A stretch of DNA of 7,797 nt. Origin: Chloracidobacterium sp. UBA6041 (GTDB lineage Bacteria > Acidobacteriota > Blastocatellia > Pyrinomonadales > Pyrinomonadaceae). The notes below the pieces were generated by a model. It did no database searches. It saw only the letters and a program-made list of their open reading frames with translations, and had not been told where the DNA came from. Below are positions 1 through 5,204 of the stretch, in pieces. The stretch covers positions 1 to 7,797 of the forward strand of contig DIYZ01000096.1 of NCBI GenBank assembly GCA_002427845.1. Direction: 5' to 3'. The first letter of the stretch is position 1; every line of letters starts with the position of its first letter. The translations under genes and the position numbers were made by a program.

Positions 1-54
1 GGCGGCTTCGGCGGAATCCACGAGAAGCTGCTGGCAGCCTTGAGAGAGCAGTAG
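1..54 (+). CDS. C-terminal end of an unidentified protein (partial)
   Basis: The window opens inside what looks like a coding frame that runs from base 1 to a TAG at 52-54 and would encode a tail reading GGFGGIHEKLLAALREQ. Most codons end in G or C, as in the other genes here. The tail is too short to assign a family, and I do not recognise it. Its stop codon lies in the first unit of a heptamer repeat, and the gene converges on the DUF1232 gene. Another frame stays open across this point, but it is antisense to the DUF1232 gene and looks like a shadow. Confidence 0.45.
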   Translation, partial: GGFGGIHEKLLAALREQ

Positions 55-103
55 GCAGTAAGCAGAAGGCAGAAGACTGCTGCTACTGCTTACTGCCTAC
101 TAC
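48..103. repeat. Heptamer repeat array in head-to-head orientation
   Basis: Bases 48-75 are four tandem heptamers, GCAGTAG, GCAGTAA, GCAGAAG and GCAGAAG. After a short gap, bases 83-103 read CTACTGC, TTACTGC and CTACTAC. The first two are exact reverse complements of the first two units, and the third is a near copy. The array supplies the stop codon of the plus-strand gene (52-54) and the stop codon of the converging minus-strand gene (83-85, CTA read as TAG). It looks like a small dispersed-repeat element inserted at, or grown from, a convergent junction. Whether it recurs in the genome cannot be seen here. Confidence 0.75.
50..101. terminator. Candidate bidirectional terminator hairpin
   Basis: Bases 50-65 and 86-101 are perfect 16-bp inverted repeats separated by 20 bases. 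They can form a long hairpin between two convergent genes, a position where one structure could end transcription from both sides. No clear run of T follows either arm, so an intrinsic terminator is plausible but not proven. The structure may be only a by-product of the heptamer repeat. Confidence 0.45.
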
Positions 104-550
104 TTCAGGTTCAGGCCGCGCCACCAGCAGAGGTTTGGGAAAGTCTTTGAGGTCCTCAAGCTTGCCCGGCGCAACCTCCACTCGCGAGGTAAGCACGCGT
201 CGAATCTGCTTCGGAAGAAACTTCGCCGAGAGCATAGCCGCGGCGCCTACGAACTCCACAACGTCGCCGCCGCCACTCCAATGTTCGCGTACAACTTCGG
301 GATCAGTTCGTTCCATCAATCGCAGAAGTGTCAGCGCAATCAGGTAAGCATCGTCAACCTGCCCAACGAAAGGGATCATGTCCGGGATCAGATCGAAAGG
401 GATGATCGCGTAAACAATCGCGCCGGCCACCAGCGCTCGTTCCGTTTTCGGCACACGCGAATCCGTCAACAAGCGCGCGCATAACAACAGCATATTTGGT
501 ATGAATAGCAGTACGTTTCCGATTCGCCGCTTCGCTAGAAGTGCAGACAT
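83..550 (-). CDS. DUF1232 / YkvA-like membrane protein
   Basis: This 155-residue protein carries the DUF1232 (YkvA) signature at about residues 36-72: a hydrophobic helix followed by IIPFDLIPDMIP, then VGQVDDAYL, with the conserved P51, D53, P56, D57, D66 and D67. A hydrophobic stretch at about 12-28 (VLLFIPNMLLLCARLL) and the DUF1232 helices suggest an integral or membrane-associated protein. The family is widespread and its biochemical role is unknown, so none is proposed. The ATG at 548-550 is supported by a strong AGGAGGT ribosome site at 554-560, four bases upstream of the start counted from GGAGG. The last four residues (GSKQ) and the TAG stop are encoded by the heptamer repeat, so the C-terminus may have been remodelled by it. 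The gene is monocistronic as far as can be seen. I found no convincing promoter. Confidence 0.88.
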   Translation of the reverse strand: MSALLAKRRIGNVLLFIPNMLLLCARLLTDSRVPKTERALVAGAIVYAIIPFDLIPDMIPFVGQVDDAYLIALTLLRLMERTDPEVVREHWSGGGDVVEFVGAAAMLSAKFLPKQIRRVLTSRVEVAPGKLEDLKDFPKPLLVARPEPEVVGSKQ

Positions 551-852
551 CCTACCTCCTCAATTATCTCTTTCGGCAAATTGTTGGTTGGCCCGTTAAG
601 TTATCACGACTTCAACCCGCTTGTAACGCAAACTGTCAGCTTGCGGCGCCCGGCCTAAGGCTTGGGCACTTCAAGGCAATACAGCCTTTCACTGCCGGTT
701 AGTGTTCTGATTCACCTGTCGCTGTGCGGCCATGGAGAATGCCCAACAAGTCGCTACTCGCTATCGTCCGCCTTGTTCTCTCAGCGCCGGTTCGCTAGAC
801 TCACCGTTCTTGTAGAGCTCGACCACAATCCGAGGCCTAAACCTTTTTTCTT
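551..852. other. Divergent intergenic region between the DUF1232 gene and pta
   Basis: These 302 bases separate two divergent genes and should hold both promoters. On the DUF1232 side I see only the ribosome site. A GATAAT sequence on the minus strand at 563-568 is too close to the start to serve with that site. On the pta side there is a candidate promoter at 773-801. A small hairpin can form around 648-667, with GGCC and GGCTTGGGC flanking TAA and one bulge. An open frame from 662 into pta has no family features and lies out of frame with pta, so I do not call it a gene. Confidence 0.6.
773..801 (+). promoter_or_regulatory. Candidate sigma-70-type promoter for pta
   Basis: TTGTTC at 773-778 and TAGACT at 796-801 are separated by 17 bases, matching the consensus at three and four of six positions. 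Initiation would fall near 808 and leave a leader of about 45 nt before the pta ATG. The match is moderate, but spacing and position are right. Confidence 0.35.
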
Positions 853-1863
853 ATGGAAATCCTTGAACGAATTCGCGAACGCGCGGCGGCCAGGCCGCAA
901 CATATCGTCTTGCCTGAAGGAAATGATCCACGCACCGTCGTAGCCGCAGCGATCTGCGCGCGCAATCGGATAGCCCGCATAACGCTGCTGGGCGATGAAG
1001 CGACAATACGCGAAACAGCGCAACGCGAAGGCGCCGATCTCAGCGGCGTTGAAGTCGTGGACCACCGGCGTGCGCCCGATTTCGACAAGATGGCCTCGCT
1101 TTTTCACGAGATGCGACGCACCAAAGGATTGATGGCTGACGAGGCACGCACGCTCTTGTCCGACCCGCTTTATTATGGAAATCTCATGGTGCGGCTGGGC
1201 AAAGCGGACGGGTCGGTGGCGGGCGCAACTAACACGACTTCTCATACGGTGCGCGCGGCCCTTCACTGCATCGGCGTTCGCCCGGGTTTCAAACTCGTCT
1301 CGAGTTTTTTTCTGATGGCTTTGCGCGACACCAGCTTCGGCCACAACGGGGCTTTGATCTTCGCCGATTGCGGCGTAGTGATCGAACCGTCGGCGGCGGA
1401 GTTGGCCGAGATTGCGATTGCCTCCGCCGATTCCTTCCGGGCGTTGCTCGGCGCGACTCCACGCATTGGGATGCTTTCCTTCTCGACGAAAGGAAGCGCC
1501 AAACATAAATTGGTGGATAAAGTGGTGGAGGCGACCAGAACAGCAAAGGCCAGAGCGCCGCAGCTTGAGATTGACGGCGAGTTGCAGGCAGATGCAGCCC
1601 TGCTGCCAGGCGTGGCCCAGTCAAAAGCTCCGGGGTCCCCGATCGGCGGGCGCGCCAACGTTTTGATTTTCCCCGATCTTCAGTCGGGCAACATTGCTTA
1701 CAAGCTCACCGAAAGATTGGCCGGCGCGACCGCGATCGGACCGATTCTCCAGGGTCTCGACAAGCCTGCCAACGATCTTTCCCGCGGCTGCAAAGCGGAA
1801 GACATTGTGGATGCCGTCGCCATAACCGCCGTGCAATCCCAGGCCCGACAAATGGCCGGCTGA
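853..1863 (+). CDS. pta: Phosphate acetyltransferase (phosphotransacetylase)
   Basis: This 336-residue protein matches the short, single-domain Pta/Ptb family along its whole length. Pta interconverts acetyl-CoA plus phosphate with acetyl phosphate plus CoA in the cytoplasm (EC 2.3.1.8). Visible signatures in order are the N-terminal IVLPEGNDPR (18-27), GKADGSVAGATNTT (116-129), DGELQADAA (241-249), ANVLIFPDLQSGN (268-280) and GPILQGLDKPANDLSRGC (296-313). The last contains the conserved Ser310-Arg311 pair that corresponds to the active-site Ser-Arg in characterised enzymes. The regulatory N-terminal domain of enterobacterial Pta is absent. The ATG at 853 is preceded by an in-frame TAA at 838-840, so the start is well bounded, although no good Shine-Dalgarno is visible. 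No acetate kinase gene is in the window. Phosphate butyryltransferase is a homologous alternative, but the DLSRGC and IFPDLQSGN motifs favour Pta. Confidence 0.93.
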   Translation: MEILERIRERAAARPQHIVLPEGNDPRTVVAAAICARNRIARITLLGDEATIRETAQREGADLSGVEVVDHRRAPDFDKMASLFHEMRRTKGLMADEARTLLSDPLYYGNLMVRLGKADGSVAGATNTTSHTVRAALHCIGVRPGFKLVSSFFLMALRDTSFGHNGALIFADCGVVIEPSAAELAEIAIASADSFRALLGATPRIGMLSFSTKGSAKHKLVDKVVEATRTAKARAPQLEIDGELQADAALLPGVAQSKAPGSPIGGRANVLIFPDLQSGNIAYKLTERLAGATAIGPILQGLDKPANDLSRGCKAEDIVDAVAITAVQSQARQMAG

Positions 1864-1917
1864 CTCAGAGAGTTTAGAGTCCAAGCTTTAGCTTGCGTCC
1901 TTTCGAAGAGAGCGACC

Positions 1918-1946
1918 TGAAGGTTGAACGCTAACCTTTGAATTTT
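1918..1946 (+). terminator. Weak candidate terminator downstream of pta
   Basis: AAGGTT at 1920-1925 pairs with AACCTT at 1933-1938 around a 7-base loop, with two possible G-T pairs extending the stem. AATTTT follows at 1941-1946. The stem is short and AT-rich, so read-through into the VWFA gene is possible. A smaller GACTC/GAGTC repeat at 1862-1881 overlaps the pta stop. Confidence 0.3.
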
Positions 1947-2018
1947 AGGCAACTCGGAACCGCCTTTCCTTGCATCCAACCGCAACAAATTTTCATTCCC
2001 GAGAGGCGGGCCAATCAT

Positions 2019-3167
2019 TTGTCCCACAGATCTCTAAGTCTTGTCTTATTTAGCCTGATGCTGGCTACAACCGCTTCGGTGCAGGCCCAGCAAAAATCAC
2101 CGCGACCGCTTCCCTCGCCAACTCCAAATGAGCAGGACGAACCTGTCAAAGTGTTTACGGAAGAGGTGCGTCTGCCGGTCATAGCCGTGGATCAGTTTGG
2201 TCACTACGATCCGACCGTCGTGCCGGAGGACATTCTCGTGCTTGAGGATGGCGTCGCCCAACAAATCAAAAGCGTTCGCCGCATTCCCGCGAATGTTCTG
2301 CTGGTGCTCGATACTGGCGGGGAGTTGAGCGGACTCGGAGGACTTTCAAAGCAAACCAGCCTGACGCGTCAGGTCGCCATCGAGCTTTTGAACAGACTAC
2401 GAGAAGACACTTGGGTGGAAGTTATGCAGTTTAATAACTCAGTGCAGTTACTCCAGACCTGGACGCGCGACCGCCCGGCCACGCTCAAGGTGTTGAAGAC
2501 AAAAGTTTCCTCAGGTAAGCGAGCCCGCTTTGCGGATGCAGTCGTTGCCGCCGCTCAGCAATTGAAAGATCGCCCTGAAGGCAGCCGCCATGTAGTTTTC
2601 ATCACCGACGGAGTCGATTCACCTGGCGGAAAGATCGATCGGGCGCAGGCGATTAAAGAACTGGCAGCGAGCAGGGCCACGGTCCATATCATCAGTTACA
2701 CGGAATTTGTCAAACAGGAAAAACAGAAGGACAAGCAATCTGGTTCGATACAACAAGTTCCTACCTCGCACGATCCAATCACAAGCAACGATCCCACCCA
2801 ACCGCCCGGCACAACTCGCAGTCCCGCATATGTCCTGCACAGTATCACATTCGATCCGGCCATGCGCCGTCAGCGAAAAGCTTATGAAGCCGATATAAAA
2901 AAGAGTCAGCAAGTCCTCACCAGCATGGCGGAAGAAACGGGCGGACAGATATTTCTGCCTAAGACAAGCGTGGAAATGATCGACCAGGCAAAGGAAGCCG
3001 CCCGAGAAATAGGTGCTGAATACGTGGTTACTTACCGGCCCAAGCGGCCGCTGGCCGCGGCCGACCGCGGTGAGTATCGACGAGTGGAAGTGGCCTCGCG
3101 CCGGGTGGGGTTAACTTTGCGTTCAAGACGCGGTTATGTGGTTCCTTCGCCGGTGGAAGGAAAATAA
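2019..3167 (+). CDS. Secreted VWFA-related protein, Acidobacteria type
   Basis: The chosen TTG start at 2019 gives 382 residues beginning with a signal peptide: MSHR, a hydrophobic core through about residue 20, and a likely cleavage after VQA at 23. A proline-rich spacer (27-42) follows, then a short beta-rich segment (44-87) and a von Willebrand A-like fold (about 92-235). The C-terminal segment, with TGGQIF near 318 and YRRVEV and RSRRGYV near 363-373, is the ending I associate with the VWFA-related family seen mainly in Acidobacteriota (TIGR03436-like, from memory). The metal-site residues are degenerate: DTGGE at 98-102 replaces DxSxS, and the loop that normally carries the MIDAS threonine reads KRARFADAV (167-175). 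TDG at 196-198 is kept. A polar, low-complexity insertion (about 230-300) precedes the last helix. An upstream in-frame TTG at 1938 would add 27 residues ahead of the signal peptide and lies inside a hairpin; GAGAGGCGGG at 2001-2010 favours 2019. Its ligand is unknown. Confidence 0.8.
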   Translation: MSHRSLSLVLFSLMLATTASVQAQQKSPRPLPSPTPNEQDEPVKVFTEEVRLPVIAVDQFGHYDPTVVPEDILVLEDGVAQQIKSVRRIPANVLLVLDTGGELSGLGGLSKQTSLTRQVAIELLNRLREDTWVEVMQFNNSVQLLQTWTRDRPATLKVLKTKVSSGKRARFADAVVAAAQQLKDRPEGSRHVVFITDGVDSPGGKIDRAQAIKELAASRATVHIISYTEFVKQEKQKDKQSGSIQQVPTSHDPITSNDPTQPPGTTRSPAYVLHSITFDPAMRRQRKAYEADIKKSQQVLTSMAEETGGQIFLPKTSVEMIDQAKEAAREIGAEYVVTYRPKRPLAAADRGEYRRVEVASRRVGLTLRSRRGYVVPSPVEGK

Positions 3168-3184
3168 AAACTCTGGGATAGTTT
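3161..3184 (-). terminator. Candidate terminator for the REC/HD-GYP gene
   Basis: Read on the minus strand, AAACT (3184-3180) pairs with AGTTT (3172-3168) around a 7-base loop, followed by TTATTTT (3167-3161). A hairpin followed by a T-rich run is the intrinsic-terminator pattern, but the stem is only 5 bp and AT-rich. The T-run overlaps the end of the convergent VWFA gene. Confidence 0.35.
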
Positions 3185-3208
3185 GGGAATGAGTACGAGA
3201 GCGAAAAC

Positions 3209-4336
3209 CTAATTAGCAACGACCTCGAGCTGCGACTCCAGCATCTCGACCATGCAGCGCACTTCGAGCTCGTCTTCTTTTTTCATGAGAGACCGTTCGT
3301 GCAGCTCTTCCCAATCGCTTTGGGGCACGCGATGAAAAGCTTCGACAACCTTGGGATCAAACTGTCTGCCCGCCCAATCATCCAGTTCCCTGGCGGCATT
3401 CTGATACGGTTTACCTTTACGGTATACCCGGTTGCTCGTCATCGCATCGAAGGCATCGGCGACGGAAAAGATGCGGGCACATAAGTCGATCTCTTCCCCG
3501 CGCAGACCGAGCGGATATCCTGAACCGTCCCACTTCTCATGATGCTGCGCGACTACAAGTGCCGCGCCACGCAAAAACTCAATGCCACGCAAAATCTGTT
3601 GACCGTGCAAAGGATGTTCGCGCATGCGCACCCATTCTTCGTCGGTTAACTTCGCAGGCTTGCGCAAGATAGAATCGGGCACGCCGATTTTTCCGATATC
3701 ATGCAGCAGAGATCCAAACTCGAGCTCTTTGATCCGGCGGCTGTCCAAACCATACTCTCGACCAAGACGCAGACTATAGCTGACAACTCGTTCCGAATGT
3801 CCGTGGGTCTCCAGGTCTCTGGTTTCGAGCGCCGCGGTAAGCGCTTTGAGTGTCGATCGATACGCGTCTTCCAGGGAGTTTAAGGCTCGGTCGAGCTCTG
3901 CTGTTCGCTGTTCCACTAATTCTTCCAGATGGTCTTCATAACGCTGCTTGGCAACGATCAAGTCCTGGTGCTCCAAAGCGCGCTTAACTACTGCTTCCAC
4001 CTGTCGCAAGTCAAAAGGCTTCATCACGTAATCGAAAGCGCCAAGCCGCAGGGCGTCGATGGCGCTCTCCACTGTCTGCATGCCGCTGATCATTACAACC
4101 ACACTATTTGGCGATATGCTTTTTACATGCGGGATCATGTCAAGCCCGCTCATGCCGGGCATCGTGATATCGCTGACTACCAGCTCGTAATCACTTTTCG
4201 CCAACTGCTGAAGCGCCTCTTCAGCCATACCGGCAGTCGTGCAATCGTGCTCGCCAGAGAAAAGATCCGAAAGGATCGCCGTTATCTCTGGCTCGTCGTC
4301 AACGATAAGAATCTGTGATCTGTAGCCACCTGACAT
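3209..4336 (-). CDS. Response regulator with REC and HD-GYP domains (predicted c-di-GMP phosphodiesterase)
   Basis: With the ATG at 4336 the protein has 375 residues. Residues 8-120 form a receiver domain with the acidic pair D13/D14, phosphoacceptor D56 (VVSDITMPGMSG), S84 and K106 (VMKPFD). A charged coiled-coil-like linker follows (about 120-165). Residues 166-335 are an HD-GYP domain with ETRDLETHGHSERV (171-184), catalytic-type H212/D213 in LLHDIGKIG, HPLHG (241-245), HHE with DGSGYP (265-275) and VADAFDAMTSNRVYR (292-306), all intact. Such proteins are RpfG-like and hydrolyse c-di-GMP in response to phosphorylation. The short acidic tail after 345 is unassigned. An in-frame ATG at 4450 would add 38 Ser/Pro-rich residues ahead of the receiver fold; AGGAG at 4346-4350, nine bases before 4336, settles the start. 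No partner histidine kinase is in the window. The gene appears monocistronic. Confidence 0.93.
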   Translation of the reverse strand: MSGGYRSQILIVDDEPEITAILSDLFSGEHDCTTAGMAEEALQQLAKSDYELVVSDITMPGMSGLDMIPHVKSISPNSVVVMISGMQTVESAIDALRLGAFDYVMKPFDLRQVEAVVKRALEHQDLIVAKQRYEDHLEELVEQRTAELDRALNSLEDAYRSTLKALTAALETRDLETHGHSERVVSYSLRLGREYGLDSRRIKELEFGSLLHDIGKIGVPDSILRKPAKLTDEEWVRMREHPLHGQQILRGIEFLRGAALVVAQHHEKWDGSGYPLGLRGEEIDLCARIFSVADAFDAMTSNRVYRKGKPYQNAARELDDWAGRQFDPKVVEAFHRVPQSDWEELHERSLMKKEDELEVRCMVEMLESQLEVVAN

Positions 4337-4351
4337 TTTTTCCGACTCCTT
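4337..4351 (-). promoter_or_regulatory. Ribosome binding site fixing the REC/HD-GYP start at 4336
   Basis: The minus strand reads AAGGAGT followed by CGGAAAAA and then the ATG at 4336-4334. The match to the anti-Shine-Dalgarno is good at nine bases of spacing (AGGAG to ATG). It rules against the upstream in-frame ATG at 4450. Confidence 0.75.
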
Positions 4352-4468
4352 AATTCCGGGGGATATCCTGGGTAACGTGGCGGTGGGTACCGGGAAAAAG
4401 CTTGGAAGGCTTGGTAAGGAGGACTGGGTTTGATTACTGAAATGTCCCACCCTCCAAGGGCAGGGTAG

Positions 4469-4497
4469 ATTCTACAGATTTTGAGGCGCAGTGGCAA
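4469..4497 (-). promoter_or_regulatory. Candidate sigma-70-type promoter for the REC/HD-GYP gene
   Basis: On the minus strand TTGCCA (4497-4492) and TAGAAT (4474-4469) are separated by exactly 17 bases. Each hexamer matches the consensus at five of six positions. Initiation would be near 4462, giving a leader of about 125 nt. A perfect TATAAT about 50 bases further upstream may mark a second start. Confidence 0.55.
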
Positions 4498-4570
4498 ACA
4501 TGTTTTTACACAACCCTAATTATAGACGCTTCATGGGTTAGGTGAGTAAAGAAGCCGAGTTAAAGTGACA

Positions 4571-4622
4571 AAGGGTGCGCGTCCCGCCGGTTACCCAAAG
4601 GTACCCCGGGCCGCGCACTTTT
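4571..4622 (-). terminator. Long imperfect hairpin downstream of the glycine-zipper gene
   Basis: Bases 4571-4581 pair with 4612-4622 (GTGCGCG/CGCGCAC core plus G-T and A-T pairs). CCC at 4583-4585 pairs with GGG at 4608-4610, and GGTTACC at 4589-4595 pairs with GGTACC at 4600-4605 with one bulge, closing a CAAA loop (4596-4599). It begins 19 bases after the minus-strand stop at 4641, as expected for a terminator. The minus-strand tail CCCTTTGTCACTTT is only moderately T-rich; the plus-strand tail TTTTGCGGTTT is somewhat better. The direction of action is therefore uncertain. Confidence 0.5.
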
Positions 4623-4640
4623 GCGGTTTCAGTCGTCCGG

Positions 4641-4940
4641 TCAGTAGCGAGCGGGTCGGCGACGTCCCTTTCGAATCTTGTAAGTGTAAACCGCTGCACC
4701 GCCGCCGCCAGCCAGAGCTCCAATGGCCGCGCCCTTTTTTCCACCAGCCAGCCCGCCGATCACCGCTCCGGCGCCCGCACCAGCAGCAGTAGTCAACTTG
4801 TCGCGGTGTTTCTGCCAGAAACTTCGTCCGTGTTTATGGTTATCGCCGATACAACTGTAATGCGTGTGCCAATAGTTGCCATGCCGGTGCCGGAAGTTGC
4901 CGCAGGTTCGGGCTGAGGCGGGCACAGACAACATCGCCAT
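4641..4940 (-). CDS. Small His-rich glycine-zipper protein with interrupted signal peptide
   Basis: The uninterrupted frame from ATG 4940 encodes 99 residues. Residues 1-10 (MAMLSVPASA) are the end of a signal peptide with an ASA cleavage site. Residues 11-49 are rich in histidine (seven between 18 and 45) with cysteines at 13 and 30. Residues 52-83 are a glycine-zipper membrane segment with many GxxxG-type spacings (GAGAVIGGLAGG, KKGAAIGALAGGGG). The tail is YTYKIR followed by a basic stretch. Proteins with this SFWxKHRDKL-plus-zipper layout recur as short hypotheticals; the role is unknown, perhaps in the envelope. The 4940 start has no ribosome site and too short a hydrophobic core. A much better start at 4979 lies in the same frame but is cut by TGA at 4961-4959. 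The gene may therefore be a recent pseudogene, or the base may be wrong. Its own stop is also TGA (4643-4641). Confidence 0.7.
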   Translation of the reverse strand: MAMLSVPASARTCGNFRHRHGNYWHTHYSCIGDNHKHGRSFWQKHRDKLTTAAGAGAGAVIGGLAGGKKGAAIGALAGGGGAAVYTYKIRKGRRRPARY

Positions 4941-4979
4941 AAACGTTAATACAACCAGTCAAGAGAGTATCTTTCTCAT
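4941..4979 (-). other. Apparent original start and signal-peptide N-terminus, broken by in-frame TGA
   Basis: From ATG 4979-4977 the minus strand reads M R K I L S, then TGA (4961-4959), then L V V L T F and continues in frame into MAMLSVPASA. Apart from the TGA this is a classic secretion signal: a basic n-region, a hydrophobic core and an ASA site. One base change (for example TTA Leu, TCA Ser, TGG Trp or CGA Arg) would restore it. Confidence 0.75.
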
Positions 4980-4990
4980 CGGTTCTCCTT
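4980..4990 (-). promoter_or_regulatory. Strong ribosome binding site for a start at 4979
   Basis: The minus strand reads AAGGAG, five bases, then the ATG at 4979-4977. This is the best Shine-Dalgarno near the glycine-zipper gene and indicates that translation evolved to start at 4979, not at 4940. Confidence 0.75.
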
Positions 4991-5041
4991 CGACGTAAAA
5001 CGCCGCTAAGGGAGAGATGGTTTTCGGGGGCTTATGCATCA

Positions 5042-5070
5042 ATTCTATTGAGGGCAGTGCTCTTTGTCGA
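5042..5070 (-). promoter_or_regulatory. Candidate sigma-70-type promoter for the glycine-zipper gene
   Basis: On the minus strand TCGACA (5070-5065) and TAGAAT (5047-5042) are separated by 17 bases, and each matches the consensus at five of six positions. Initiation near 5035 leaves about 55 nt before the start at 4979. The -35 box lies in the loop of an inverted repeat at 5056-5078. Confidence 0.55.
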
Positions 5071-5078
5071 GCAGCACT
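5056..5078. repeat. Inverted repeat overlapping the glycine-zipper promoter
   Basis: AGTGCT at 5056-5061 and AGCACT at 5073-5078 are perfect inverted repeats with an 11-base centre that contains the -35 box. An alternative GCTC/GAGC pairing lies inside. It could be an operator for a dimeric repressor. It could equally be a hairpin ending the tRNA-Leu transcript 24 bases downstream of the CCA end, although no T-run follows. Confidence 0.4.
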
Positions 5079-5101
5079 CAAGGAAGGGGGAAACCCGGTG
5101 A

Positions 5102-5188
5102 TGGTGCCGGAGGTCGGACTCGAACCGACATGAGTGTGACCTCGCCAGATTTTGAGTCTGGTGCGTATACCAATTTCGCCACTCCGGC
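5102..5188 (-). tRNA. tRNA-Leu (anticodon CAA)
   Basis: An 87-nt class II tRNA on the minus strand. The acceptor stem is GCCGGAG (5188-5182) paired with CTCCGGC (5112-5106), followed by the discriminator A and an encoded CCA (5104-5102). The anticodon stem CCAGA/TCTGG encloses the loop CTCAAAA, with anticodon CAA at 5154-5152. A long variable arm with a GAG/CTC stem, typical of leucine tRNA, precedes the T arm (GTCGG-TTCGAGT-CCGAC). It reads the UUG codon. It has its own promoter upstream and lies between the kinase gene and the glycine-zipper gene on the same strand. No integrase or duplicated 3' end is visible, so there is no sign of use as an attachment site. Confidence 0.97.
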
Positions 5189-5204
5189 ATGGGGCGGGGA
5201 AAAG

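Larger units (their letters stand above)
4337..4640. other. Leader and intergenic region between the glycine-zipper and REC/HD-GYP genes
   Basis: About 300 bases without a credible gene. Read on the minus strand it contains the long hairpin at 4571-4622 just past the glycine-zipper stop. A perfect TATAAT follows at 4524-4519, with only a poor -35 upstream. Then comes the better promoter at 4469-4497 and a leader of about 125 nt before the REC/HD-GYP start. The leader has short possible stems but does not match the conserved core of the c-di-GMP-I (GEMM) riboswitch as I know it. Confidence 0.55.

Noticed and set aside
662..943. A 93-codon plus-strand frame upstream of and overlapping the start of pta
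   Set aside because: It has a non-ATG start without a good ribosome site, no family features, and overlaps pta out of frame. The region is better explained as promoter and leader.
781..1506. A 241-codon open frame on the minus strand across pta
   Set aside because: It is antisense to a full-length, clearly recognisable pta, and its translation is Arg/His-rich with no domain signature, so it is a codon-bias shadow.
1938..2018. A longer VWFA protein starting at the TTG at 1938
   Set aside because: It would place 27 residues ahead of a classical signal peptide, and the TTG lies inside the 1920-1940 hairpin.
4399..4420. Short direct repeat (CTTGGAAGG / CTTGGTAAGG) in the REC/HD-GYP leader
   Set aside because: Two imperfect short copies are within chance expectation, and nothing else supports a repeat family or a binding site.
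4337..4450. A 38-residue N-terminal extension of the REC/HD-GYP protein from the ATG at 4450
   Set aside because: The extension is Ser/Pro-rich, lies outside the receiver fold, has no ribosome site, and overlaps the region just downstream of the best promoter. AGGAG before 4336 is a clear start signal.
4900..4979. Selenocysteine at the in-frame TGA of the glycine-zipper gene
   Set aside because: No convincing SECIS-like stem-loop follows the TGA, and a selenocysteine in a signal peptide has no known rationale. Mutation, error or read-through are simpler.
5102..5188. tRNA-Leu as an integration site for a genomic island
   Set aside because: There is no integrase and no duplicated tRNA 3' end in the window, and the flanking genes look chromosomal.
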